DNA of 50,530 bases. Origin: Macrocybe gigantea. Its lineage: Eukaryota; Basidiomycota; Agaricomycetes; Agaricales; Callistosporiaceae. Below, one piece after another: positions 1 through 12,183 of the stretch. The notes under the pieces were generated by a model. It was not told where the DNA came from. It worked only from the letters and a program-made list of their open reading frames with translations, and ran no database searches. The stretch is taken from the NCBI GenBank assembly GCA_011319805.1, contig SJRY01000296.1, positions 1-50,530 on the forward strand. Direction: 5' to 3'. How positions within the stretch are numbered: the stretch's first letter is position 1; the number at the start of each line of letters is the position of its first letter. A program made the translations under genes and the position numbers.

Positions 1-68
1 GCGTCTGCCATGAGTCGTCTGCCAACTTCTAAACTGGCCAAACGCTATAGCCGGGCGGACTTTTGCAG

Positions 69-3000
69 ATGCATCCTAACTCGAATGGTCAGGCAGTCGC
101 ATCTGATTCTACAGCGGACGAGCCTGCAGTCCAAGCGCCCTCGATGAGCATCCAGCAGTGTGCCCCAGCCACCGGTTGAAGGTATGTTCTTCTGGCGATA
201 TACCGATGGTTATGTTGGAGACTACTGATTTCTACTTCCTCATCATTCACGAAGCAACGCCGAATTCTTCTGCTCCCACTTCTACCCCGTCGTCAGAATC
301 TCAGCCCTTGCCCCGCTTGAGACTCCGCCCACTGAACATGAATCTGGCAGCGCCTCGTCTCCTGCATCAGATCCACCCTCGACCACCAAGTCGCTTCTCC
401 GCAGGTCGTTCTGGTTTGGTTCGCTTTCTAGACCCAAGGAGAATTCCACCAAGAATGTCGCACACCCTCGACAACCCGGTCGATCTGCATCTCAAAGAAC
501 TCTCTCATGCCAGCGAATTAATCAGTACAAATTCGGAACAAAGACCTGTGCATGATCCTTCGTCCCCCGCAACGTCGTCCTCAACAGTTCCCCAGATGCC
601 AACTCCGGCGCGTCACAATGCCCAATCATCGGACTCTGCGCGGCCTGCCAAAACTGATCCACCTCCATCCACTCTTTTGGCTCCATCGTCGACCCCACCA
701 TTGTCCGACGAAACCCGAACAGCATGATTCAGCGCTCTCCAACAATGATTCCGTTTCCCCCGTGGGCTCAATCCCAATCCCTTCTTCTTCTTCAAACGCG
801 CCTCTCTCCACCCTCACCATCTGTTCTCGCCATATCATCTGAGGACGAGGCGCCTCGCTTATCCTCCTTCAATCAGTCCTCCAGTCGTTTTGGCTTACCA
901 TTCCTTTCTTAGGGAGATCAAAGACGCCAGCCGATAATTCTTTGTCCCTCAATTCTACATCAAATCAAAGGCAACATGGTTAGTCCGTCATTTTGTTCTG
1001 CAGATCTGTTGATGTTTTAATGCATCGTGTCAGAGCCGAGCGACACCACGCCCACGCCTGGAAAGGACCACGACCGAGATCTTCCTTTAACTGTCTCTAA
1101 AGACTCTCCCATTTCCCAGCCTTCGCCTTTGCAGCCCTCTGACGAGATAACGACAGAGTACAATACTGTACGCGTAGTTTCGTCTACGACGTGGTGGGAC
1201 TATGTTGGCTGGCGGTCGGGGTCGTCCGCATTCCCCGGTCCGGATCAAAAACACATGCAGACATCCTCAACGACGCCTGAAATCATTCCTGTGAACCCCG
1301 ATATTGAGAGCACTCCTCCAATTTCTTCCTCAGAAGGTGACAGACAACATTCGCACACTGTGGTCGACAGCGCACATGCAAACTGGGAACGAACAAATGT
1401 CCAAGGAAGAAGATCTTGCATCGGCACCGCCAGAGACTGAAAAGAATCAAGGATCATCGTGGTTCTCTCCCTGGTCATGGTCCTATGGTACTGCCATACC
1501 ACCTGCTGATGGCAAGACACCTGTGATGGAAGCGTCGTCTGTCTGTGCGACAGTCCGACAGTTATTCCACTCGCCCTCCGACGGCCGAAGAAACAAGCGT
1601 CGCTTCACGGCAAAATGTCGCGCAAGTCAGCACTGCGCCAGCCAGCCCGTCAACTGCTAATCCGATCGAATCAACGATTGAGACTAATCGGTCAGGCTGG
1701 ATTTCCTTCTTCTCTTCCAGATCGCTTTTGGTCAAGACTGTCACGGCTAGCGCTCCGGAAGGTAACAAAGAAATGGAGATAATGGATATCGAGGAGGACA
1801 ACCAATTTTCTTATAAGGAAGTTATCGATACGAAATCTACAGCCGAACCGAACGTCTCAGGCATAACACAATCTGCTCCCGTAACGCCATCCAGATCGCG
1901 CAGCGCTGAGACAAGCAGAGCGCCTTCTCCTATGTCTGATCTTGCTTCAGGTAACCGAAAATCCTCCTTAAAACCACCATCGGCCCCCCTTTTCACAGGG
2001 GACACCAAACTGGACAGACGGGATGCCAAAGGGCACCCAACATCAAAGAAACCTGCGTCTCCCTCTCCTTCTGCAAGAAGCAAGATTGTTGCGCCACCTC
2101 GCCCATCGCCGCCAAATCTCGTTCTTCCAACCTGGTCGATATCTTTCACACGGCTCCCAGGAACACTCTACCTCTCAACCTGCATCGAAGTTTACAAAGA
2201 CAGTGAAGTTTGTCAGCAAGCAAGTCCTCTTCTCAACAGATCGGTCACCGGAAAGTAATGGCAAAGGGAAAGGAAAACATGCAGCCGAGGAATTCGTTCA
2301 CTTTGGGAAGGAACTGCCTCGTGCGTTGGATGTTGTGGAAGGGAAAATCAGTCTCGACGCTCTCAGAGGGTGTCGCAGGATTGTGGTTATCGGGGTCCAT
2401 GGCTGGTTCCCAGGCACGCATTAAATCGTTCGAATATAGCAACTCGGCTTACAGTTCTGTCGACAGGCGCTATTATGCGAACCGTTCTCGGAGAGGTATG
2501 TTCGTTAATTCATCAAGAAATTGTTTCGGCATATTCACTCCATCCACACAGCCCACAGGGACAAGTGGCAAATTTGCCAACATGATGGAACAGGCGCTTG
2601 AAGAATTTCAGAAGCGTCATAATGTCTCATTGGAAAAGATCACAAAAATTCCATTAGAAGGTGAAGGCACGATTAATGGTCGAGTTGACAAGTAAGCATT
2701 CCTCGGATTATATCAGATGGCTTAAATTTTCTGATGATGGATTAGATTGTATACCAGCCTTGTGTCGAACGAAGAATGGATGGACGACATGCATAAGGCC
2801 GATGCCGTCTTCTTCGCCACGCATTCCCAGGGATCCGTCGTATCGACTCACCTGCTTGACCGCCTCATCAAAGACAAGCATCTTCGGACTCGGGAGTAAC
2901 ACCGTGACCATGGGCGCCGCGGATGCTTTCCCGACGGGAGGCATTGATGCAGCCCTCCGTTCCGATCCGCAGAAGGTCTGCTGCCTTGCTTTGTGCGGCA

Positions 3001-4109
3001 TTCATCTAGGGCCGCTACGTTATTTGAGCACAAGTACACTTGTTCAACCATACATTCAGGTTTGCGGGTAAATTTCGGTTTAGGTGCATGCCAGCTCATT
3101 TCATTCCGTTCATGTAGTATTTTGAATCAACTGCGGCTAAGGAATTGTTTGAATTCCAAGTGAGCCTCCCTGATGCCATCGCGGATGCGAACTGATCCAT
3201 ATGCACAGAATACGGAAAGTGACGTTTCGAAGCAGTACGTGTCGGCCCTTGCAAACGTGCTAAATGATGGGGTGAGCTTCCTTCCGATATCAGCATGTAG
3301 TTTTCTCACCATATCCAGGTGAAAATGGTATATGTTGCCTCGCTTAACGATCAAGTCGTTCCCATTTATTCCGGCCTTTTCACCGCAGTATCACATCCGT
3401 TGATACTGCGAGCTTTGTACATCGATGGCGATGCATATCAGTACATACTTACTTATCGCATGTCTTTCTCTGATTCTGATTACTCCTTGTTAGCTCATCG
3501 GATTTCTTGTCAAAGCTTCTCGTCCTTATTCTCCGAATACTGAATTCCGGAGTATCAGATAGTGGCCTCCTGGCCCATCTGTCGGAGGCTACCGCTGGAT
3601 CTCTGAGCGGCGTGGGGCATTCGACAGCTTACGAAGAACTGGCGACGTATATGTAAGGAGCTCGGAGGCTTTCCAGCTTTTTGAAACATTGATTGTTCGA
3701 CAGGTTGGCCGTTGATTATCTGTTCCTCACCAACGATGGGTTGGAGTGCCACCCCGAGTTGGTCGTAGAGCATTTCAACGCCAATAGTGAGCAGAATGAT
3801 TATGAGGTGGGTCGCTGACTGCTGTCTTTCTACGCCTGTATATTGACGTTTCGACATCAGATTCCGTGGTCTCTACGTGACCTCATTGCTGATCCCCGCG
3901 TGGCGCATTTCTTCTCGCAAGATATCATCTCGTTGAAAGATGCGTTTAATGACTGGCATCCTAAGACGACCATACTACGCGACCTGAAACGCAAACTTCA
4001 ACCTATTAGAAAACTTCCTGCATCATTTTCTTCTTCTTTCTCATCGAGCAAAAAGATATACGATGTCGTCACACATGACGGATCTAATTTTTCAATCGGA
4101 GCATCATAA
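69..4109 (+). pseudogene. YML020W-like lipase-fold protein, frame-broken 5' half
   Basis: The 3' two thirds (about 2,190-4,109) splice into a protein matching the fungal YML020W-like family, which has an alpha/beta-hydrolase look. Visible motifs are VVIGVHGWFPG (oxyanion-loop region), ATHSQGS (nucleophile elbow, serine in HSQG), LALCGIHLGPLRYL, KMVYVASLNDQVVPIYSG (catalytic-acid region) and LRDLIADPRV near the C-terminus. Introns there are clean, for example 2,496-2,551 and 2,692-2,745, plus a GC-AG intron at 2,414-2,466. Before that, the tryptophan-rich disordered N-terminus (SFWFGSLSR, TTWWDYVGW, SSWFSPWSWSY, SGWISFFSSR) jumps between all three frames near 320, 500, 720, 815, 910, 1,340, 1,560, 2,130 and 2,180. 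The gaps are too short for introns. One more break lies near 2,895. The start is uncertain: ATG at 69 opens 36 codons and then stops, and the first exon may lie upstream of the window. It is either a decaying gene or a patch of sequence errors; the catalytic half looks functional. Confidence 0.75.
2414..2466 (+). other. GC-AG intron in the YML020W-like gene
   Basis: The upstream exon ends TGG TTC CCA G and the downstream exon begins GC GCT ATT ATG, giving W-F-P-G-A-I-M-R-T-V-L-G-E, which is the family sequence. The intron begins GCACGC and ends GACAG (53 nt), and no GT donor nearby restores the frame. The splice is inferred from protein continuity, not from transcripts. Confidence 0.7.
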
Positions 4110-4306
4110 CATTGTATTGTAATCAGAGCAGCCAATAGAAGACGTTCATCTTGTATCTGACATAGAAGATCTCCTTGATCTGTAATGATGGAAGTCAAAA
4201 TTTATCACACTAGCCAGACGTCACAGTATCTGGGTGTAATCAAGTTCCAAACATATCAGTTCTATTTTCCCATCCGGAACTGCGCTATGAGATCGGAGGT
4301 AGTCAC

Positions 4307-5828
4307 CTAACGATATTCCGCGCCACAGTCTCCGATTGTACTGATGAGGTGCCGGCCGTTCGACCGCATCAGAACAGCTTCAATTTCAGAGTTATCTTTG
4401 GCGGTCAACTTGAACCCAAACACTCGTTGATTGTCTTCAGGATGTTCCGAAAGTCCAAGACGTGCACCTAGGTCACAACATCCCAATTTAGTAGGCAATG
4501 ATGGAAGGCTCGGAACGGAGGCCACCTATGATGACGGCGCCGACGAATGGGTGATCAAGGACCCATCGTGTCGCAACATTGGCTATGCTGACCCCATGGC
4601 GATCGCCGACAGCGCGAAGTGCTGACAAGAGAGCCTGAAAAAGTTGCCAGGAACCCCACTGTTTGACAATCATATCAAGATACTGGCATGGCGTGAACAT
4701 GACGTCGGAATACACGATTAGCCGCTGACCTTCCGTTGAGATGGAGTCAAAACTCCCGAATAGAAATCGGGCTCCGGCTGGTTCAGCCATTTGTCAGCTA
4801 GAAAACCGCCACACTGGATAGCCCCGTATTAGTGTACGTTCACAGACAAGCATCCATGCACAAACCAAAGTCCCATAGGTGAGTAATTTGACCCCGTGCT
4901 TCTCGCAGACATCGGCCATCCCGTGAAGGGGCCGTGTATCTATCACGGAAAACTTCGTGATCTTTAGCTTTGCCTCCGGAGGAATGAGCTCCGAGGGCTG
5001 TACCTGCACCTGATTCGTAACGATCGCGCCAGGACCTAGTTGCGTGCAGATCTCGTCCGTTCTGATAGCATCGAAATTGCACAACCCGATAGCAGAAATC
5101 AGACCTTCCGTTTTCAGGTCTTGAAGGATCTGTAAAGCAGCCAGATAGCCCGTGTCTGAGTAATCATTCCAGTGGAACTGTTATTGTCAAGTTATTCACG
5201 TCGCTCATTACCTGTGAGAAAGTGACCATTCTGACTTGTAGCAAATCGACACTCCGCGTTCCCATACGTGTCATGCGCTCCTGCACAGCCGCCAAGACGA
5301 CGTCCCGGGATGGCACCATGCGTTTAAAGACACACCATTTGGTCGCGCCCACTATCTTCTCCGAGGAAGAGAACGAACCGCGAAATTGTCCCTATCCGGA
5401 CATGAGAAATTAATATGCAAAAATAGTGACAAGACTTCACGAAGATGATTTCGGCACTTCCATAGTGGTCAGCTGCCAAACATGACACGAATTAACGTTG
5501 CAAGCTTCACAATTAACGTTTCAAATATACCCTGCATGTAAAAAGCATGCGCCGAGTTGAGCGCCGGCGAGGGTGATAGGTTCCACATCGAATCGACGCA
5601 CCATATCTAAAAACGCACATCGGTATCAGACGAATCGAAAGAAGAGCTAGACGCACCAAATGCCGTATAACCGAGAGCGGCATGCCGCGCCATTCCTTGT
5701 CGAACCTTGGATACGGATGCGCTACCCCATGCATTGCTGGAGAGCTGCCAGAGACCTGTCCAGATACGGGGCGTCGTGAATGGTCCAATCTGGCATGTCT
5801 CGGTGTGGTATGTGTAAGGAGTCGACAT
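4307..5828 (-). CDS. Aldo/keto reductase family oxidoreductase
   Basis: Splicing out eight short introns gives one continuous protein of about 340 residues, beginning MSTPYTYHTETC at 5,828 and ending TIGDCGAEYR. It has the AKR (beta/alpha)8-barrel signature: the DM..DHYG region supplies the active-site Asp and Tyr, GATKW the Lys, and LLQFHW the His. The nucleotide-binding end is HPFVGAVIIGARLG followed by SEHPEDN. Such enzymes reduce carbonyls with NAD(P)H in the cytosol; the substrate cannot be read from sequence. Frame continuity holds across NQ/FSVID, YGTL/CGGFL, SQRK/YLDM and IIG/ARLG. The only doubtful junction is after DMV (about 5,590-5,480), where the best in-frame donor is a weak GTCGAT. 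The gene is convergent with the YML020W-like gene. Confidence 0.9.
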
Positions 5829-6344
5829 GCTGGAACTGTATCAAAGTTGTATGTGGTTGTCGGACAGGAGCCATTTTATAGTCGTAGGCCGGCGAATACA
5901 AAATATGCGATACTCAGATATAGTCAAACCGGGAACTAGGTTAGTCGATTCGGAAACACTGAACGGTTCGACAGCCCATCATCCGAAACGTCACGCAAAC
6001 CGTGACGTCTCTTTTATTCGTCGTAAACAGTTCTTGATGGACCGGCTGTCAAACCAGCATCTGGCGGGCGTTTAGAACTCGTAACAAATAAATCTTTCAA
6101 CGCGTCAAGTTCTCAAGCTCATACTTCTGCCCATCATCGAGATAGGGCGGTGACGAGAATTTTCGCCGGACTCACACCCGCGGAATCACTGTTTTGTCAT
6201 GAAACGATCTCTGCAGTGACCGGCCCTGACCAGTCCGACTCTGTTTGTTGAACTGGGGAGGCTATAAATTCACTCGATGGTCTCGGGGAATCTTAACTCT
6301 GTCCCAGACCACCTCGCCCTTCTTTCCATCCCGTCGCTCAGAGC
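5829..6344. other. Divergent intergenic region
   Basis: About 0.5 kb lies between the starts of the aldo/keto reductase (-) and the hypothetical gene (+). No conserved ORF is seen. It should hold both promoters; the only clear element is the TATA box near 6,262. Confidence 0.5.
6262..6269 (+). promoter_or_regulatory. Putative TATA box
   Basis: CTATAAAT lies 76-83 nt upstream of the ATG at 6,345, a reasonable distance for a fungal core promoter. Identified by motif and position only. Confidence 0.4.
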
Positions 6345-7120
6345 ATGCCTGCCCCACAGGCCTTCATACGCCCGCACGACGTGCGTCCAGCCCTCGGCCA
6401 TGTGTAACATTCTCCTTTTATGCCAAATCCCTGATGCTGAGCGATGACCAGGAACCTCATGGTCGACACGTTCCTCGCGAACGCGAGCCTAGAAGAGTGA
6501 GTTGCGCAAAGCTGATCAAGTTTCGAATGCCTCACCTGACGATATTCATTAGCTTACGCGCAATCATGCGGAGTCTATTGGCCACGGAATCGCCCAGCTT
6601 CGCTGCGAATTTTGCCAGCACAGCGCGTGCTCGATTACTCCGGACGAACGCCAAAGCCAATCCTAACCCCTATACTCTGTTTATCCGGCAATCGCGCGAT
6701 AGATCCGCCCTTCCGGCTCCTCAGCTAAATGAACACTTATCGCGTGCAAGGTCTCTGTACGGAGCAGGCATGGGCTTTGCCAGCTTAGGGATTTTGGCTG
6801 TGATCGTACGTGCGACAGTGGGACTTCGTTGGGAGCCTGAGGGCACCATGGCAGACGCTCTTGCAGTTATCGACGCTGACATTGGACAAGCCATTCAGGT
6901 TAGCCCCTCCTAGATTATCAATTACTCCCCACTGACTAGATATTCCTAGAGTTCGAAGGAAGAGATTGAGGGTGGTCGCGTTGCTGATTTCATGTTGGCT
7001 CGTGAGGCTGTAAACGACCTTCGCATGGCCGTAAACGACAGTCAAACCGATACCAAAGCGTGGGGAGGTGAATTCCCCTTCGAACGAGCAGCGTCCAGTA
7101 TCGAGTTTTGGAAAATATGA
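6345..7120 (+). CDS. Conserved hypothetical helical protein
   Basis: Three introns (6,404-6,451; 6,497-6,552; 6,899-6,949) give an uninterrupted protein of about 205 residues, from MPAPQAFIRPHDVRPALGHV to ASSIEFWKI. The joins are phase-consistent: GHV/NLMVDTFLANA, SLED/LRAIMRSLL and AIQ/SSKEEIEGG. The central part (SRARSLYGAGMGFASLGILA, then EPEGTMADALAVIDADIG) is helix-rich with a mildly hydrophobic stretch. There is no signal peptide and no recognised catalytic motif. Spliced continuity and a TATA box argue that it is a real gene. I do not recognise the family and assign no function. A start at the internal ATG 6,444 is possible but would lose the conserved-looking first exon. Confidence 0.65.
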
Positions 7121-7499
7121 GTGCCAAAGAGTTGACCACACACACCCCTTCACCATTTCTGCATATATCACGACATTGCATATATATTCCAAATACAGTT
7201 GCACTAACGACCTGCATCTTCTCGCACCATGTGCATCTGAAGCGCCAGAAAAGCCATTGGTGTTGATGAATCGCCTTACCGCCTGAGGTGTTCTCAGATT
7301 TAGTATGAAGCCATAGGTGATAGCCCCAAGAAGTTATCGGTTCTGATGAAAGACTCTTTTTGAGTTAATGAAAACGAGACGAAGAGCGAGAACAGAGATG
7401 AATTAAGGTGTATCATTTCCCATGGGATTCTGATTTTTTTCTGATGGCGACACACCTTTGTCGCCATTCGGGAGCTTCTATCTAACGTGAATTGGAGCC
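7121..7499. other. Intergenic, nothing recognised
   Basis: About 380 nt after the hypothetical gene. It contains a T-rich run near 7,430 but no ORF with coding character. Confidence 0.5.
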
Positions 7500-8440
7500 A
7501 TTAATCTGTGTTCATAAAGATATCATCTTTCTCATACGATTGCGCACAATGCGAAGCATCGTCACGGGGACACTGTCCATGTTCGCACCGAAGCGCCGCG
7601 TGCAAGAACCCCAACTGAAAGGACTTTGATTGACGTATCTGTTTCGGAAACAGGGAGTTCAGCTGAAATGGTCCGATGGGTTGCACACCTTCCGTATTAT
7701 AGTGACGTTAGGATGATTTGTGACCGCGGCAAAGAGAAGGGGTTTGAGACTTGATTGAGAAAGAGCCTCTCATCGCCTTCCAACCTCCAGAGCATCCGAA
7801 TGGAGGGGCGGGCCGTTGCATCCAGCGTGTCAATACTGAAGGAAGTTCGAGGAGTTGTAGCGTCATTCAACGTGAATGTCCTTCGAAGGCGTGCATATGG
7901 TTATTTCGGATACACCCACATACTACCATATGAATCGATCAGGGTTTCCTGTCGACCTTATGCTCGCGCAAGATTTTTCAATGAACTGCTGAATGTCGTG
8001 GGCTGCGGAACAACCAGAAACTGTCGCATACAACCAAGGAGAGTTGTGTTGCAATCAACGGTAACTTGATTTTGAGCCCACGGATTTGCGGCCTTCATAC
8101 CTGCCGGTCCTTTCTGATTCGGCGGATGATAGCGTTTGATGGCGACGACTCGTTTTCCAGTGGGAAGCCTCATGAATCGTTCAAAAATTTTCTGGTGAAG
8201 GCGAGTATTGCTCGGGTGATTCATTAAAAGATCGAAAAAGGAACACTGAATGTCAGCGGGCGATGATGTTGAGCATTTACTGACGAATTCGACTTTGAGA
8301 AGTCTTAGCGCCGGTAACTCATTTAGACACCGCAAAATAGAATATTCTTTGAATTCCGGCTCTGTTCCCAAGCCACTTGATGTGAACAGCAAAGCTATCG
8401 TCGTCGAACCAGTGGAAAGACATTTTCTGTTGCCTTGAAC
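7500..8440 (-). pseudogene. Decayed F-box/LRR-like relic
   Basis: The minus strand carries a 144-residue ORF (7,958-8,392) with text such as LRCLNELPALRLLKVEF, followed by SSPADIQCSFFDLL. This resembles the LRR-like C-terminal halves of the large agaricomycete F-box families. Downstream, other frames hold similar scraps (SIDTLDATARPS near 7,830; the 61-residue ORF 7,501-7,686) that cannot be joined by plausible introns. No F-box is visible. I read it as a decayed copy; the family link rests on composition and short motifs only. Confidence 0.3.
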
Positions 8441-9611
8441 TGAGACAGCATTATCAGATTTGTAGCCCGTCGACCAGTTACCGTGTCACAGAACTCGCCT
8501 TTGCCAATTCATACGTTCCCAAGTGCATCCCACCGTTCGGAATCAATAGATGACCCTGTCACGGATAACGTGAGAGTATGACAAGCTCTCCATTCTGTCC
8601 CATTTGTTGTGGTTCGGTTCAAACCGCATCGAATGCTTGAAGGAGAAATGGAATAGGCAGACAAACAAGATCAACAGAGACCAAAAGACCAGCGTGAATC
8701 ATGTCCCATCTTCCCAGCTCGGGCGAAAACGTAGATCAAGAGTCATGGGTTTTTCATGTATTTGACTGCGGTGCGTGAGTGCTATGGCCGACTGAGCAAG
8801 AAGTCAGTATATGCATTGGAAGGTCTGATTAGCAGCAAAAAGATTCGATCATGACATTGGCCAATGGAGACGAAATGTACCGCAGCATCCAGTAGAGGCA
8901 TGAAAGTCGAGGGCCTGAAATGAGGGTGGCCAAGAAGCTCGTCGACTCTGCGACTACGCACGTACTGAGCTTGCCACGTGTGACGAGGATTCCGGCGGTG
9001 GCAGCCGCAATTGCCGCAGGAAAAGGCACCTTGACCGTTGTAAGCGAGGTCAGCGTGAACCTGACTAAAACACAGACAGGACGATGGGCTTCCGCGGCTC
9101 CTGTGAAGGCATCTGGACTAGAAAAGTCGCTAACTCAGATCCATTCTGTTGGAGCATTCGATCGCCGCCAATAACTCTAAGCTCGGATGTGTAAGTACGT
9201 TTTCTACTATCGCCCGGATGCAGTTTGCCCATGGTCATCGGGAGGGAGATAGTGCTGAGCTTAGCATGTCTTCTTTTGTTTTCTTGGTTTTCGAACTCCC
9301 GAGGTATAGGCTTTAAATGCAGATGCCGAGCACGACATCTCTCACTGAAGGTCTAGGATATAATGTACATCATCCATCCAGAGAAATGTTGCAGATGTTC
9401 TCCCTAATGTATATATGTCATCTAGGACCGCAGCTCAGGTAAAAGTCGGCCATCTGGCATTCGTTACTTAGTGACTTGAGGCTCCTCAGTGGTAACACAT
9501 AGTCTTTGTCTTGGTGCCTCCTTTACAGTGATCATAACGTCGAGCAGCTAAACTGTATCAACCAGAATGTTACGGAACCGCATCAGTCCACATGGCACTT
9601 GATTCACTATA
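8441..9611. other. Gene-poor stretch
   Basis: No conserved protein is seen. An 84-codon plus-strand ORF (8,920-9,174) and a 66-codon antisense ORF share the same sequence, and neither shows introns, a signal peptide or a family motif. The rest has stops in all frames. Confidence 0.4.
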
Positions 9612-9925
9612 TTATCTTGGAGTCGGACTGGTTGCTACGCCTGGTATATCGAAATTCTGTAACACTTTTCCGCATTGGATATTCGGAGAGCTCACCGAAG
9701 TAGAGGTAGGAAAGGGAATCGTCACCACAGTAGAAGAGGGCGTCTCCCCAGGGAATGTAAATGTGATGCACGTAGTCGTTCCGGCGTCAATCCCTGTCTG
9801 ATTGATCGTAGTTTCCTCGATTCCTTCCAAGTACTTGATTGATGGCTCACTGTAAATTGCGGCGCAGCGTTGACAACGGCCACCAACGAAACAATGGACC
9901 AAATGAGAGAAGAGCAGAGCTTCAT
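9612..9925 (-). pseudogene. Small secreted protein with one frame break
   Basis: The ORF starts at 9,925 with a clear signal peptide (MKLCSSLIWSIVSLVAVVNA, then AP). The following coding text lies in a second frame: TTINQTGIDAGTTTCITFTF, then PGETPSSTVVTIPFPTSTSV and a C-terminal Cys in PNIQCGK. Together they would make a mature Thr/Ser-rich protein of about 80 residues with two cysteines, typical of fungal small secreted proteins. The frame changes once near 9,850 and no GT-AG intron bridges it. It could be a recent pseudogene or a one-base sequence error. Function unknown. Confidence 0.45.
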
Positions 9926-10868
9926 GGCGTTAACCTAAATGGTTTACCGTTGAGCTCGGTTTGATAAGTCTTCTTATACAAGTAAAAGCCAAGAACTTGA
10001 GATGACAGATTAGTTACACAGTCTCCGTGCCCGCTCACCACCCCCGAGTCATCCCCCCTGATTCGGAAAATCTCAGGTCAATCTAAACGTCAAACGTTAG
10101 CATCTATGTCATGAGCCAGCGAGGAAATGCCGCTACGAATCAGGTGCCACACAACGTAGAATTACAAATCTGCAGGGGAGCTGGATGTTTTTCAGTTTCG
10201 CCTGAATTGTCTCCATTTATTGGGTAGTTTCGGAAGCTGACGGGTGTTTCAGCGATCCTTCAATTGTTGCACGCAAGGAGTCACAAAGGCCGACCGTATG
10301 GTTTGCACAGAGTTGCAGGATTGGATTACCGCGCAAGACGGGAAACACGATGAGAACCCAGTGGAGCTAGTTAATCAAGTTTTCGGAGCAAACTCTGTCA
10401 AGCATGATAGTTCGCAGAGTCGGTTACCCTTTGAAAAGCCGTCTTGACATTTAGATTTGGATACCAAGCTGCATAGGCATTCAAATCTCATCCGTCTAGA
10501 GTCTGACCTAAGACGGTCGGAAGCGTGGGCTCAATTCAAGCCGATTGCGGAAACGCACGCATGGTCAAGCGCCTTCGAGGTCAATGGAGAAATGTTTTCT
10601 TCAACGGTTACTATTATGTAATCGTGAGTGTGTCCATGCCATGCCGTGCACATGCAGTGAATTGTTCTCTATCGCAAGTTATTTGTCAACTACAACGAAC
10701 ACCAGTAACTGGCTGACATGACGAGTAGAACTGTGAACCGCTTCTTGAGCGCAATGCCCTTTACAACTAGAAAGCAAACACGGTTCGTACCTCGTTGACT
10801 GAAACACATTCTCCACCGGGTACGCATTCTGTTGGACCGCTATAGGAGTTCCCTAGAGGGTATAACAT
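9926..10868. other. Gene-poor stretch
   Basis: Only short ORFs are present, for example 67 codons at 10,244-10,447, with no signal peptide, intron pattern or recognised motif. Confidence 0.4.
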
Positions 10869-11286
10869 TCATGAGACCACATGACAAGGATGTATGGACT
10901 GACGAGATACCTCCGCATTGGCTCCACTGCGGTCGTCGTCGTTTGGTCGGATCATGTCATTAATGCCAGCAAGACATCCACAAGCGGACATGCACATACC
11001 ATGGGCGCCAAATCCTTTTTTGATGTTCTTAAGAACGTTATGCAGGCCGTAGTTGGTACTGGTGGCAAAATAGTGACCGTTGCATGCCGCGTCGAGTATG
11101 GAGTAGCCAAATAAGGTAGATCTCCGTTCCCCCTGGCTTATGCAGACAGCCAGATTCCTCCATGGTCGAGACACCATTGACCGGCACGAAAAATAGAACA
11201 CATGAGCAGGCCCAAAACAGAAGGGATATGGCCATCGGTCTGAGAGGGAGGCAAGGGGAAGTAACGATAGCGCTCATGCCTTTCAA
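10869..11286 (-). other. Possible small secreted Cys-containing protein, uncertain
   Basis: An ORF from 11,286 starts with a hydrophobic leader (MAISLLFWACSCVLFFVPVN, preceded by MKGMSAIVTSPCLPLRP) like a signal peptide. An overlapping ORF in another frame (to 10,869) continues with ILDAACNGHYFATSTNYG and HGMCMSACGCLAG, where several cysteines cluster. A frame change near 11,110 would be needed to join them, and I find no convincing intron. It may be a decayed small secreted protein or chance. Confidence 0.2.
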
Positions 11287-12183
11287 ACTTCTCTACGAGG
11301 ATTTATGATTCGTATGGAAGTTCTTTGGAAAAATGCCGGCTTTCCATTATTAGCATGTACCATATAAAATTGGGACCCACCTGTTTTTATGCACCACGTC
11401 TAACCCATCGTATAGCGCAGCTTAGTTAAACTGTCCTCTATTCATGCGATCAGCACAGCTGAGTGGCCGTACATCGATAATTGGTGAGCCACGAAACCAT
11501 GGACCATCTGCAATGGTCCAAAGCTTTCAGATGTGGTCGTTCGTCGCAATCGAACTTCCACGCCAAGACACCATTTCTCCGGAATTCGCTTGTGTCTGGG
11601 TTAGAATGGGCATTTTGAATCACGAGAGGGATGTTCCCACCGTCTTTGCGTAGGGTATTGCCACGACTGCCTTATTTAAACCCATTTAGTTCGAAACGTA
11701 GGCATGATTCGGAACGGCGCCGTAAGTAATATTTAGCCTGTCATTAATCAACAAAGCATACTCGTCGAGGAAACAGCATTAAGGCGTACTGACTACCGTA
11801 GTATCTAGGTGCTGGTGGAATGAGTAGGATATCCGTAGGCCGTTTCCAATATTCGTAGTGACTGGGATAATCTGTCGAGTCATGATGCAGGAAGAATGTG
11901 GGACGTTCTGAATGAGACACCGAGTAATTATATTTCCTAGAGGAGCGGCTTTGCCGTCGTAGAGTGCAAGCATGGGAAGTGACAAATACAACGCAGAGGA
12001 ACGGACCAAAATCAGGCTTTTGGATCATCCCCGTCACGATTCCATCATATTTTCATTCGACATGTCAATTGCAAGAAAACACCCTGGTAACCAAAGTAGT
12101 AAAGGTGGATACGAGGCAAGCCATAATCTTCAGACGGACGATCAATGGGTAAAAGCCTTCCGAGACTGAGGTAAAGGTGCATT
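11287..12183. other. Gene-poor stretch
   Basis: There are overlapping short ORFs on both strands (plus 11,972-12,169; minus 11,744-12,037) with no agreement on a coding frame and no recognised family. Confidence 0.35.
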
